Positions 48,478-60,599 of a stretch of DNA of 64,000 nt are shown in pieces (within the stretch, counting starts at the first letter, position 1; each line of letters begins with the position of its first letter). A model generated the notes under the pieces. That model had not been told where the DNA came from and did not search any database. It saw only the letters and a list, made by a program, of their open reading frames with translations. The position numbers were made by a program, and so were the translations under genes. The stretch is from Effrenium voratum (taxonomy: Eukaryota > Sar > Dinophyceae > Suessiales > Symbiodiniaceae), in assembly GCA_963377175.1 (NCBI GenBank), contig CAUJNA010003238.1, positions 409,598-473,597 on the forward strand, given 5' to 3'.

Positions 48478-49155
48478 ACCAGCCAACTCAACCAACCAAC
48501 CAACCAACCAACAAACCAACCAACCAACCAACCAACCAACCACCACCCACCCACCCACCCACCCACCCACCCACCCACCCACCCACCCACCCACCCACCC
48601 CCACCCACCCACCCACCCACCCACCCACCACCCACCACCCACCCACCCACCACCCACCACCCACCACCCCACCCACCCACCCACCCACCCACCCCCACCC
48701 ACCACCCACCCCCACCCACCACCACCCACCACCCACCCACCACCCCCACCCACCCACCCACCACCCACCCACCCCACCCACCCACCCACCCACCCACACC
48801 CACCACCCACCCCCACCCACCCACCCACCCACCCACCCACCCACCCACCCACCCACACCCACCCACCCACCCACCCACCCACCACCCACCCACCCACCCA
48901 CCCACCCACCCACCCACCCACCCACCCACCCACCCACCCACCCACCCACCCACCCACCCACCCACCCACCACAGCCAACCCAACCCAACCCAACTCAACT
49001 CAACCCAAACCGACCGACCGATCCACCCACCCTCCACGAATCCACCACCCACACACCAATCAACCCACCAACCGACCAACCGACCAAGCAACCAACCCAC
49101 CCACACACCCACCAACCAAGCCAACAACCAACCAACCAACCAACCAACCAACCAA

Positions 49156-49186
<31 letters not shown>

Positions 49187-49425
49187 ACCAAGCCAACCAA
49201 GCCCAACCCAACCCAACCCAACCAAACCAACCCAGTCAATCAACCCAACCCCCACCAACCCCCACCAACCACCAACCACCCACCCACCCACCAACCGACC
49301 AACCAACCAAGCAACCAACCAACCAATCCAACCACCCAACCAACCCAACCACCCAACCAACCCAACCCAACCAAACCAAACCAACCCAACCCATCCCAAC
49401 CCAACCAATCAACCGAGCGACCGAC
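48478..49425. repeat. (CCCA)n/(CCAA)n array, about 950 bp
   Basis: Almost pure CCCA tetranucleotide units from 48,540 to 48,970, with CCAA-rich flanks and CAGC and CCAAC sub-blocks to 49,425. The plus strand is nearly free of G over about 500 bp; the minus strand is GGGT-type and could form many G-quadruplexes. All six frames are open (Thr/His/Pro; Gly/Trp/Val), giving ORFs up to 456 codons that are not genes. Confidence 0.97.
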
Positions 49426-49544
49426 CCACCCGGGGCCGGAGCTTCCGGCAGAGAAAAGAAGCGCTTCGCAGAAACACCTTCCGATGGTCCCCTTCAGTTT
49501 TCCTTCAACAAGGCCCCAAAGAAGAGGCTTTAAGATTTTCAGGT

Positions 49545-49695
49545 TTGTTGTTTCTGGTGTTTCCTTGAAAGCCACAAAATCAGCTTTCCCCCAATTGGTG
49601 GTTTGGATTGGTGGCTTCTTCCCTTTACCCTCTACAAGAACCAGGGGTTCAAGTCCCCAAACCACCAATCCAAACCACCAATTGCGGGGTACCTG
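49545..49695 (+). mobile_element. Fold-back dispersed element, best copy
   Basis: Two perfectly complementary 22-bp arms, 49,593-49,614 and 49,662-49,683, are separated by 47 bp. The loop contains GGGGTTCAAGTCCCC, a small hairpin identical in form to a tRNA T-arm and its B-box. Upstream lies a conserved GGTGTTTCCTTGAAAGCCAC, downstream GCGGGGTACCTGA. Related copies are at 21,915-22,065 (minus), 25,140-25,203, 51,755-51,815 and 53,262-53,430. No coding capacity; a non-autonomous element is likely. Confidence 0.75.
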
Positions 49696-50063
49696 AGATT
49701 TGACTATCTCAATGGGGCCAACACCTTTGGAAGAAAAGCCGTTTCTCGCCTCAAGCGACACACTGAGCTCTTCAAAATCGCGGATTTGCTTAAGCCTAAT
49801 CCCTGGAGGGAACCAATACCTTGCGCAACCCAAGCAAAAGATTACCATTTGATCCACCGGCAGTCGAGTAAAAGCAACACCGCTTGGATGCCCGGCAGTG
49901 AGAGCTGCAGGCTAACCACGTCGCGGCCTCGGATTGGAAAGGATGCCGGCCGTTAAGCTTACCCGAAGAATCCAGCCCATTAGGGCACAGTCACATTAGG
50001 GGTATCCAGACGGTTTCCTTTTTTGGTGTCTCTTCAAAACCGACATCAAAAGGGCTCCCTAAA

Positions 50064-50465
50064 ACACAGACACAGACACAGACACAGACACAGACACAGA
50101 CACAGACACAGACACAGACACAGACACAGACACAGACACAGACACAGACACAGACACACAGACACAGACACAGACACAGACACAGACACAGACACAGACA
50201 CAGACACAGACACAGACACAGACACAGACACAGACACAGACACACGGACACACGGACACGGACACGGACACGGACACGGACACGGACACGGACACGGACA
50301 CGGACACGGACACGGACACGGACACGGACACGGACACGGACACACGGACACGGACACGGACACGGACACGGACACGGACACGGACACGGACACGGACACG
50401 GACACGGACACGGACACGGACACGGACACGGACACGGACACGGACACGGACACGGACACGGACAC

Positions 50466-50561
<96 letters not shown>

Positions 50562-50760
50562 TCAGCAGACACATTCAGCAGACACATAGACACAGACACA
50601 CATCCACACAGACACATGGACATATGGACATATGGATGCACGGGCACACAAACACAGACGCACAGACACAGACACAGACACAGACACAGACACAGACACA
50701 GACACAGACACAGACACAGACACAGACACAGACACACAGACACACACCACAGCGAGAGAG
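50064..50760. repeat. Compound hexamer array ACAGAC / ACGGAC / CA
   Basis: Blocks of (ACAGAC)n, (ACGGAC)n, (CA)n and again (ACAGAC)n, each nearly pure, followed by a purine GAGA tract. The A to G variant is confined to one continuous block (about 50,245-50,468), showing local homogenisation. The many ORFs (VCVCV, DTDTDT, HRHRHR) are artefacts. Confidence 0.97.
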
Positions 50761-51754
50761 AGAGAGAGAGAGACACAGACAGAGACAAAGACAGAGACAG
50801 CAAACGGAGTCAGAGACACAGACGCAAACACCAACACAGAGACAGCCAGAAACACGCAGCACGCATCCATTTCACGAAGCTGGAAAAGGAAACCAAGAGT
50901 CAAGTAGTCTTTTCAAACAGCCAAATCGGGCCTTGGGAAGCTTCGGATTGTTGGGGTTAGGGAAATCTAAAGGAAGGGCTGGCTGGCGGTCCAGGGGATG
51001 TGGTCCACTGGGGAAGTCTCAGATCGGACACAAAACTCTCAAGTCTTGCGATCTGTTCAATGCCCAACAAACGCTTTTTACATGAAAAACCTGCGAAAAC
51101 ATTGCCTTTTCGGCTCCGGCCTCTCAAAAGAGGCGTCACGAAGCCCGCCGGTTCGCAAACCCTTCGAACAGGGATGCACCAGTGCCACACAGCCAGAACA
51201 GAACATGCACATGCGTGACCCCAAAGAAATCCGAGTGATGAATGTCACCTGGTCACCTGGGTGTGCAATCTTCTGTACCAAACCAAACTCGCAAAAACCC
51301 ATCTGGACCACTTGCTACCATCAGGAACTTGCAATGGAACTCTTTCTGGTTGGGAATCCATGCGGGTCCCGGACCAAAACCACACGAGGCGCTTGGGTGG
51401 AATCCAAGCAAAAGAAAAGTTCCAGGGTGGAAGCGGACGCAAAACAGAAACCGGATCACAAGAGGCCCGGAATCCAAACGCAAACGACATTGTCCAATGA
51501 AATTTCCATATTAAGCGTCCCGAAATCCAAATATTCGAAAGGATTTGCATGGGCGCCCTAAATGCCCAGCAAAACGAGAGCGGCTGGAATCCACTGAACA
51601 GTTTGCTAGAAGTTCCAGCATGAGAGCAGAGCCCAAACCCATTAACCTTTGGCTCTACTCAGATGGCTGATTCAGGCTCATACAGGCTTTACCACTACCC
51701 AAAACTAAATCAGTCACTAGCACCACCTAGTATCAGCTTCCCCGAAATAAGGAG

Positions 51755-51815
51755 GGTAGGGGGTAGAACGAGGGCTTCAAATCCCAACCACCAATCCAAA
51801 TCACTAATTGAGGGG
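51755..51815 (+). mobile_element. Fold-back dispersed element, diverged copy
   Basis: Shows GAGGGCTTCAAATCCCAAC, CACCAATCCAAATCACTAAT and GGGGAACCTGA in the same order as the right half of the 49,545 copy. Confidence 0.55.
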
Positions 51816-51864
51816 AACCTGATACCAAAGTAGGCCGAGGATTTGGCTTTGCCCGCGGTCCGAT

Positions 51865-51955
51865 TGAATTCCTGCCGCCCGAACGCTGAGTTCTCTGCCC
51901 CCACTCTCGGCGCTCACGAAGACCGCGGGCCCGGGGGGCACCCAGGCCTGGGCTT
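51865..51955 (-). CDS. Exon-like GC-rich island
   Basis: On the minus strand CAAGCCCAG is followed by a GC-rich segment. One frame reads AWVPPGPAVFVSAESGG, another LGAPRARGLRERREWGQ; an internal GTGAGC could be a donor. Possibly an exon of gene D, whose upstream exons lie on the same strand. Frame not decided. Confidence 0.25.
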
Positions 51956-53094
51956 GTGTACAACCATTCTGCAAGTAAACCACATGGGAGGAACCGAAGC
52001 GATCACGGGTGTGACTTAGAGGATGGTTTATCATGGCTTACCGAACCAATGGTAAATCACGGTAACTTACAAGATTTGACGACAAAGGATTTGGCCACAA
52101 AACCATGGAAAATCAGGGTAACGTACGGTAGAGGATGTAACGCGAAACCATGCTAAATCATGGGAACTTAGAGGAGTCGACCACAGAGCCATGATAAATC
52201 ACAGCAACTGGAAGGATATCCTAGTTCCCTTACTTGCGGCTTGCGGTTATTTGGAGCTTCTAGCATTGATTCCCATGCGGCTTCTCAACATGGGACAAAT
52301 CCTGGCTGGGCTTAATTAGAACTTACAAGCAAATAACGCCTTTTAGGTAGTCCCCGATTTTGAAAAGCACCTATTGTCAGCCCCAAAGGACATGTCTTGT
52401 TTTCTCTAGAGAGCACGGTCTTTTGTGAGGAATCCCACGTCCGTGCTTTGCCTCGGAAATGGTGAGAGAAGGCCTGCCTCTGTCCAAGTTCGGAATCCCA
52501 GAATCCTTGAAGTACGGTCAGAAAGCTGAGTTGCTTCTAACACTGGAAAACCTCAGGAATTGACTTCCCCTCCGGCCAGCTTGGAGGGTCAACGCTCTTG
52601 CATGGATCTCCCCTCTGGGGGTCCCCATGAAAGGCACTTTGACTAAAAGCCGCATTTGGGGCAACATGTGTCACTCCACGTTTTTTGAAGTGTCAAAGGC
52701 TTGAAGGGTCTATGACGGACTCCCTGTGAAGGCCGCTTTCGAGACATGGGTCATGAGCCAGGGTGTGTGCTAAAGTAGGGGACCCCCAGAATCATGTGTA
52801 TATATATATATATATGTATGCTTTGTTTTTCCCTTGCAAACCGACCCTGAAAAGGGCACCCGCCCAAAAACAAACCCCTGGAGGATGATTATTGTTCCTA
52901 AGAAGACCTCTGCCCAGGTCCCTTCCGTTTTTGTTTGAACCATGTACCAAGCCTAACACAAACCCATCGCCATGCATCTCTGGGCTCGGAGCCTTCCGAG
53001 TTGGCCGCAAGCAAATTCTTCGCTGAGAGCTTGGACCAAACTACACGCCTTCCCCATGGCCTATGACGAAGATATGGGTGTATAGATAGACATA

Positions 53095-53225
53095 TGTGTA
53101 TATATATAGTTATATATATATATTATATTTATTTATTTGTTTTTTCATTCATTAATTTATTCATTCATTTATTCATTGATTTATTGATTTACTTATTTAT
53201 TTATTTATTTATTTATATCTATATA
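53095..53225. repeat. AT-rich tract with (ATTT)n and TATA
   Basis: TATATATATA followed by TTTATTTATTTA and TTCATTCATT units. Confidence 0.9.
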
Positions 53226-53261
53226 CCAACATTAATTACACATCCATCAACGCATTCCGCA

Positions 53262-53430
53262 AATTAGGGGTTCAAACCTTCTCCTCTGGAACCAAAACCA
53301 CAGGGCTCCCAGCCACCAATCAATGGTTGCCTGAACCCTTGGTGGTTTGGATTTGTGGTTTGGTTTTGGATGTAAATTCCCTGGTTGCTGTGGGTAAAGG
53401 AGAAACCACCCAACCTCCAAATCTGTGGTA
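53262..53430 (+). mobile_element. Fold-back dispersed element, rearranged copy
   Basis: Contains AGGGGTTCAAACC, CCACCAATCAATGGTTGCCT and then GGTGGTTTGGATTTGTGGTT, i.e. both arm types, but in the opposite order and diverged. Confidence 0.5.
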
Positions 53431-54459
53431 ACCCCCAAACCCCCCATTCGAATCCGCTTCTATTTCGGGCAGAGCTCACCCGTTCTTTTCAGCTACATGG
53501 ATGTCTCTCCGCTCTCCGAAAATTCCTTAAGGCAGCTTCTGGGGTTGAAGGTTTTTTTTAAAGGGAAACCACCAATTTGTTGGGTTCTCCTAGACAAACT
53601 TATATGGGCTTCTCTCCAGGAATCGGAACCCTCAAAATGTGTGGTTCACCGCTAGTTCCCTTGAAAAGGGGTACTCCTTGAAGAAAGGAGCCACGCACAG
53701 CACATCTGGGTTTGTCTCAACATAGGTGGCCCCAAACTGGCTGGTTGTCCTTTTGTTTCCCTTTAAGTCAAGCCCAAAAATTGGTACCCTCAGAAACGCA
53801 CACCCACAGCTCCTCACTACCTGCTCATTACGGCCGTGGGGCGGCAGTGCGGCGCAGGGTGGCGAGGCTGCGGAAGGAGTCGAAGCATACCTCGGCCGGA
53901 CTTGATGGAGCCCCAACACGTAGCCTCAAGACAAGGCAAAACCAGACCCATGCGGATTTTGTGCTTGCGCCATGCGCTTGCCTTACAGCCGGCATGTTCG
54001 TAATTTCGTGCGCAAAGGAAGAAGGGCCACTCAATGTAATGATCAAAAGGAAATACGAAAGCGATACACCCTGAGCTCAGCCAACAAGCAAGTGGGAGCT
54101 GCCAAGTTAGATAGACGGTTCAGGTGACTGACAATCGGTTGCAAGTTCTACAACTCCAACACCAATTAAGCAGGTGAGGGAGCTTCGTTATGGTGATGTT
54201 TGGTGTACCCCTATGCAAATGTTTTCTTACCCCTTGTGCTTTGATATATTGGAATCCAACAATTATCCCACACGGCGATTGGCTACTTGTAATCAGAGGC
54301 AACCATGGCATGGATGCTCTGATGAGCCTAAATCACTTCAAAGGCGTCTTTTTCAGGGTACGTACTGAGTTTCTGTCAAAGGAGACCATGTCTTTGGGCG
54401 TGTCTCGTTTTGAGGCTACCGTTTTCCTTTGTTGCCAAGCCAAAAGAAACACGAGACGA

Positions 54460-54600
54460 GCACCACCCATGTACCATGTCGGGGGCTGGGGCTCCGGGCC
54501 GTCCAGGCCTCGTGGTTGAACTCCTCCGTGCCGGTGGCCCAGGCCTGCTGAAAACGCTGGACGAGGGCAAGCTTGGATCAAACCAAGTCAAAGAACTGTC
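54460..54600 (+). CDS. Exon-like GC-rich island
   Basis: The frame GRPGLVVELLRAGG continuing to LLKTLDEGKLGSNQVKELS looks like real helical protein sequence. CCAG|GCCT occurs twice and GAGG|GCAAGC could be a GC donor. On the plus strand, so not part of gene D. Product unknown. Confidence 0.28.
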
Positions 54601-55288
54601 CCATTTGTACCCCACCAAGTCAACCTGTGAAAGAGAGGCTTGAGCACTGAGGTTGAAACACCCGGGCGGCTCGTTGAGCCGCGACACAGTCAAATCACTG
54701 CTGAATCTTTGATTCTGTGTTGGGTGTCCCTTTACCCGGAGCCAAGTTTCTACCCTGAGTTCGGAACCTCATGAAGGTTCTTTTCAGGAACAGTTCCTCT
54801 TACCATTGGGTTGCAAAAGGCCAATGCTATGGTGCGGATCGGTTTTGTCGGTTGGTAACCTGGTACGTCATTTGGGAAAATTGCGTTAGGCAGGCCAAAG
54901 GAAGCTCGAAGAACCCACAATGTACAGTTGCGGCAGTTTGCAAACCTCGTAAAACACTCGGTTGATTTAGATGTTCAAGTTTATTGCTCAATGATGGGAC
55001 CCTCCATTTTGAGGCGGTGCATTTTTCTGGCAGTCAGATTTTCAGGATTCCGCTGCAGAGGCCCAAGGCTCCGCGTTTTGCTCCAGGTGTCCTTTCGGGT
55101 CATCTTGGTTTATTTCACTTAATTGAAACTAGATGGCACTGCTTTGAGTTTGGCTCTGCTGCACCACTGGAATCAGTCTTGTTCAAAAGGGCACCTCGAT
55201 CCTCAACCTTCTTAGGTTTATGGGGAAATCGGGGTATGTTCCCTTTATTTAGGCGTTTCTCAAAATGGTGGAGCTTGTTTAATGAGAA

Positions 55289-55372
55289 GTTGAGGGTTTA
55301 TTAAATATATTTGAGGGTTTATTAAATATATTTGAGGGTTTATTAAATATATTTGAGGGTCTATCAAACACA
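55289..55372. repeat. 21-bp tandem repeat, 3.5 copies
   Basis: GAGGGTTTATTAAATATATTT repeated nearly perfectly; the last unit is diverged (GGTCTATCAAAC). Confidence 0.95.
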
Positions 55373-55955
55373 ATGTTTGAGCAAAAATACCAAGCTTCTA
55401 TAAGGCCTGGAGTACAATCCCAACATGGCGCTCGATTCTGGTTCGGGGTGGGGGTCTTCCATTTTTTACAAGTACCCTGGACAAACATATGTCCAGTAGC
55501 GATAGATTCCCTTTAAAGCAACGGGGGGAAACAACAAGTCAACTAAGTCTTCTAAAACGCAAATGTAAGGGGACACACCTGAGCCACGCTAAGGGTTCCC
55601 ACTCAAACTCCAAGGTGACAGGCGCCCTCCTTGCTTGGAACCTGCGAACAATTGTGCAACGTGTTGCTGGTAAGTGAAAGATTCGGAAACCGAATTGAAA
55701 GGGGCCGCGAAAAACTGTTGAAGTCTGGCAATGGATTGGTCGTTGCGCCACAATCACTCTCTCTATGTAACCTGCTCTATATCTACACGAGTTGTTGCAG
55801 CGTGCCTCGGAAGCAAGAACCGAGTCCTTTTCTGCCACCGTAAAGAAGCTGGACAAGACCTACTGGGCCCCTGGGTGTGTCTTGAAACCCCCAAAAAATG
55901 GAACCTTCCCTTGAACCAACCAAACAGGTGCACAGGAAACCACGATATAAGTCAC

Positions 55956-57836
55956 CCATGTGACGGATGCCGAAGAAACAGCTCCGGCACCTCTTCGGGG
56001 ACCCTGACGACTTTCCGAGTCATTCGCCGCCTTGATGGTGAAGATGTCTTTGCCTTGGAAGCTGGAGCCGTAGGTCTTGGGCGCGTCCCCTCTAAGAGTC
56101 ATCTGCGAGAGCGGGTAGAAGCCTCGCAAGGCTCGGCGGGGAGAAGCCTTGCTTGCCCGCGAAAAACTTCTGAAGCCAAAAGGGCCCATTTTCTGAAGCA
56201 GATGCGATGCGGTTTTGAGGCTTCCGGGGTCCGCAAAGGTGGCTGTTTTCCGTGTAAGCCTGAAAGCCATGGTATGAAGCCAGGGATTGTCAGGCCGCAT
56301 GGTCTTTCAACAGTCGTGGTCATGCAGCAATCTTGCAAGATCCAGTGCAAAATGGAAAGCCATAGCATTGACCATGTTGCACTCTGCAAAGACGAAACCC
56401 TATTGCACTGAAGGGGAGCAGTACCATATGACCTTGCAAACCAAAACGGTATTTACCACTCTCACTCAACAAGAACAAAACACAACCGCATTTCACGTAG
56501 ACCAGCCGTCAACTAGCCTATGCCTGCATGCGTCAGGCTTCCCACTTATTGCAAACAGTCATTCTGAAACTCAGGATAAGGCACCCCTCACCCCACTGGT
56601 GAGTATAACCACCAGAAGATCGCCGCTATGTCATTGTATACTCTGTTGAGTTTCAGCCACTGGCACGCTGAAGTACCTGAGCCTAGCTTACGGATAACTA
56701 TTCCTGGCGTATCCGACAGAGTTTGTGATCAGGGGAACCATTGTCGACAACAGCAACGACGACAGCAGCAGCAGCAGCAGCAGCGGCGGCGGCGGCGGCA
56801 GCAGCAAGAACAACAGCAACCAAAAAAACAGCAACCTCCACCACAACCGCAGCCAAACACACAAAACAACAACCAATCAGCCAGCCGGCCACCCAGCCAA
56901 ACAACCAACCAACCAATCAACCAGCCAACCAGCCAACTAACCAACCAATTAACGACCAACAACTAACCAACCAAACAAACGAAACAATCAAGAAAGCAAA
57001 CAAACAAGCAAAAACAACAAAAGTAAAAAAAAAAAAAAAAAAACAACACAACCATTCCACCATCCATCCATCCATCCATCCATCCATCCAATCAATCAAT
57101 CAAGACAAACAAACAAACAAACAAACAAACAAACAAACAAACAAATACAAACCAACCAATCAAAGAAACAAGCAAACTAACAAACACCTTCTGTGCAGCA
57201 TCTCATGGGCGAAACAAATGCTTTAGGTTGAAGATTCGATTCTGCCCTGGCCATTCAGGATGCTCAAAATATGGCCGCGGCAGTCTTTTTTAACGGTCCC
57301 GCAACCTTCTCTGAAAAAGGATGCATGAACCGACGAAAAAGCCCGATCCGTGCCTGCACATGCCTCAGCATGGTCAAAGTCCTGGTTGGAGGTCTCAACA
57401 TCTTGCATGGCTATGTTTTATGTTTTGTTTAGCAAAACCCTCCCAAATTGTTGGTGGACCATTTACCCGATTTATCCCCACCACACGCACACCCTCGCTC
57501 GCGCGCACGCACGCACGCACCCACTCATGCGCAAGCACGCAGGCACCCACACCAAGCCCCACTCTTACGCATTTACATGGATAGATGTAACGCGTGCACT
57601 GACTTTCCTTGCTTGCTTTCTCAATTACTTGCATAGCCCGGTTTAAATGCACTTCTCTTTTGCTTACCATTGTTACTGACTCACTCCCTGACTCACTCAC
57701 CCATCCACCCACCCACCCATGCACGCATGCGCGCATGCATTCACGCACTCACTCACCCACCCACCCACTCACTCAACCCCTCGCTCACTCACTCACTCAC
57801 ATGCTGACTTGCTTACTTGCCCCCTTTACTCAGACT

Positions 57837-57881
<45 letters not shown>

Positions 57882-59788
57882 CCACTGTTACATGGCCAAA
57901 CTTGACCGTACATAGAACCCCTGCAACAAGTAACAACTGTCTGTTGCTGGTTGAAAGCCAAAATGATTGACCAAAGAGGCCCAACTTCCAAAGGGAAAGA
58001 GCCACGGCTTCCCCTTCCGGAACCTCTGGTGCGTGAATTCTCGGCAGGTGAAGGCTGCTTTGGTCCAGGGCGTTTTCACTCAAACCCAGGCCGCGCGACC
58101 TCACTAGGTCAGAGGAAGTCCGTATAGGTCAAGAGAAGTATGGGGTCTCAAATAGGGGAACCTCTAAAATGGATGGTTCCCTTTGGGTTCCTTTTGAAAG
58201 AACCCAAAAAGGGTACCCTCAAAAAAGACACCCCCGTATGGTCCTGCGGAGTAATCCAAATTCAAGACAAAACAACCTTCCTCCCACCAACATAGCATCT
58301 GTGGGAGGGTACCTGCAAGATCAATTTTCTCAAGGGACCCCCTGGTGCCAGGGGAAACAACATCCACAGGAATATGGGTGCATCTTCTGATGATTCAGAC
58401 ACCCTACCAGGATGAAAGCCCCAAGCATCTCGAAGCAAAGGAACCGGTCGTTTGACCATGGAATATGGCTTTGTCTTTCTTTTTGTCAGGCTACCCTTTT
58501 GTTGTGTAGTTCTACAGGGACATAATAAAAAGAGACACCCATATCCCTTGAAACCCATTCACATTCACCATGGCCCAAGCCGACCTTGGCACATGGGTGT
58601 TGATCAATATTCCTGGCCCCCAAATGACCATGGGTAACTTTTCCCATGTGGGAAATATCGCCTTTTTCGTGGTTTATCCCATGTGTACTGGAACTTTTGA
58701 TCAACCCCCACATCCATCGAAACTCGAGTTGAGCCGTCCTCGAGCTCCACCACAGCTACCACGCGCTCCTCGTTGGGCCGCATCTGGGCCCAATGCAGCT
58801 GACCGGCGCCGAAGTTATCGCAAAGGATCATGGTGACCTGGGTCTCGAGGGGAGCCCCAGCCCGAGAGGATGGATGGAAGTGGCCTTTTCAAGGGCCCCA
58901 GGACTTTGAGACCGGATTTCCAGCGAAAAGAATGGATTGGCACTGCTTGTGGGTGGACTTCGAAGGGACCCCCCCACAAAGAGGAAAAAGAAGCTCACTG
59001 GGTTTGTAATTGGGAACGCCCCAACATGGGTTTCGCCTGTCCTTCTTTTTTTTTCTCGAGAAGATCCTCAAACAGCCACCTCCCCCCGCCCCCCCCGAAA
59101 AAGAAGAAGAAGAAAAACTAGGCTTCGGTTCATCCCAAAGCAGAAACCCTCGAAAAAAAGAGATACCCACATGGCGCCTGAAAATCAACATGGAACCCAG
59201 ACAATCCTGGTAGAGGAAACGGCATTTGGGATCAATCTGCAGGGGTGTAATGTGAAAGGAGCTGAAAGATGGCTCAGAGTCTTATACGCTCAGAGGTGTC
59301 CTCCAGTTGTGAGGCTCCCTTGTCTTGTTTCCGATTGGCAACCAGCAAACGCAGCCCGTCACTGGTCCAAAGTGACCTCCAAAACGGGAGGTCAGTGAAT
59401 ATGGGACCTTCCCAAAAAGGAAGGACCTCCCATGACAGTGGAAACAGGACTTTCACCCAGATATGAATGCTCATATGCTCGCTTCAGGATGTCATCATTT
59501 GCAGGGAATGTGTCAGCCCTCTAAATTCCCCTGCGGGGAAAAAACGGGGCAGCTTTGTTGGTGAACTGGTCCTAAACTCAGACCAACACTGGGTGTTGGG
59601 GTAACAACATCTTCAAGGTAAAACTCCGCGCCACAAAAAAGGTCTCAGTCGATTCAGTTCGCATCTCCCCGGTCCTTCCCCCCGACCCTCCTCTCCCCCC
59701 GCTTGCGTCGAAAGGGCAGAGCCCAGGTGGTTGTTCCGCACACAGAGCTCGCTGGAGCCGTGGCCCCGCCCTGCACCGCTTCAGCCAT
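55956..59788 (-). CDS. Gene D (candidate): long-intron gene, N-terminal exons
   Basis: Three exon-like GC-rich islands join in phase. 59,788-59,663 begins with AAAATGG and reads MAEAVQGGATAPASS, then ALPFRRKRGERRVGGKDRGD, ending at a GC donor. 58,837-58,724, after ACCCAG, reads VTMILCDNFGAGQLHWAQ, then RPNEERVVAVVELEDGSTR, before GTTTCG. 56,089-55,956 follows TTAGAG in phase 0, with its frame less certain (a second frame reads KTYGSSFQGKDIFTIKAAND). The first Met is taken as the start because the A at -3 and G at +4 fit a good context. Introns of 0.8 and 2.6 kb are full of repeats. More exons may follow at 53.8-53.9, 51.9 and 48.1 kb. No family recognised. Confidence 0.4.
56755..57175. repeat. 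(CAG)n, (CCAA/CCAG)n, (CAT CC)n and (AAAC)n tracts
   Basis: A series of unrelated short tandem repeats: CAG/CGG triplets at 56,760-56,810, CCAA tracts at 56,875-56,950, A19 near 57,026, ATCC at 57,060-57,088 and AAAC at 57,105-57,145. Apparent poly-Gln and poly-Asn ORFs come from these. Confidence 0.93.
57480..57880. repeat. CACG, ACTC, CACC and (CA)n tracts
   Basis: GCGCACGCACGCAC, ACTCACTCACTC and ACCCACCCACC runs ending in (CA)22 at 57,838-57,877. Confidence 0.93.
58160..58215. repeat. Dispersed GGTTCCCTTT...AAAGGGTACC element
   Basis: A clear copy: GGTTCCCTTTGGGTTCC, TTTTGAAAGAACCC, AAAAAGGGTACC. It is roughly self-complementary (GGTTCC/GGTACC, TTTGGG/CCCAAA). Similar words recur at 8,080-8,125, 19,910-19,950, 21,030-21,070, 30,897-30,945, 31,963-31,990 and 50,010-50,050. 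Confidence 0.6.
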
Positions 59789-60599
59789 TTTAGTTGGAGA
59801 CATTTCCCTTTGGCTTTCCTATCAGGGTCCATTCACAAGGGACCACTAGATGTTGCCTGGAAACTTGGGCGGAGGCATTTCCCGTTGGCTTCCCCATCCA
59901 TCGGGAAGTCGAGGATTTCCCTTTGGATTCTCTCTGCAAAAGTAAGGGGATTCTCGAAGGGCTTGCTCGGGCCGCGAGGCTAAGGAATTTTGACAGCTCT
60001 TGGCCCGCTGTGGGAAATAACTTGCCCCTGACGTGCCGCGACCGTGTCCTCTAAACTGGCGGGACCATGCTATGCACGGGATGTATAAAAGGGGGTACTA
60101 GGGGCCACGTGAGACATGTGGCATTGTCCCAAAATAGCCCTGGGGTTCAAAGCACCATTAAACGAAAGGGGGTTAATACAACCATTGCTTGCCTAAGGAT
60201 TGTCATCATCCAAAATGGGTCAACCATTCTCGTGGGGGTTGGACAGACCCAGTGCACAAACGTGGGCTTGTTTCCAAATAGGAATCGGACCCCCAAAAAA
60301 TAAAGGGGTCGTTGTCCTTTCGCTTCACTAAAAAGACCAGCCCAAAAGGAAAGACGAGCCACGGCCAGCTAAGTCTTCTCAGTGGCCAGCACTCCGCCCA
60401 AAGCCCGGCATCCATAAACCACGAGTTGCAAAGGTGTGTTTTGTTCACCAGGCAATCGGGGTCGTCATTTTTTTCTGCTCGTGGAGGCTGGCTGTCTATC
60501 CCTGCCAAAAACCCGGTGTAGCTTGGCTGGAAACCAGCACACATGGACTGGCCCACTGGCTTGGTTCTAGTAATATGATTCACTAAACCTCAAATTCAA

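Noticed and set aside
48326..49696. 456-codon Thr/His/Pro ORF and Gly/Trp/Val ORFs opposite
   Set aside because: Produced by the CCCA/CCAA array; all six frames are open.
49991..50803. 270-codon Val/Cys/Pro ORF and Asp/Thr or His/Arg ORFs
   Set aside because: Produced by the ACAGAC/ACGGAC/CA array.
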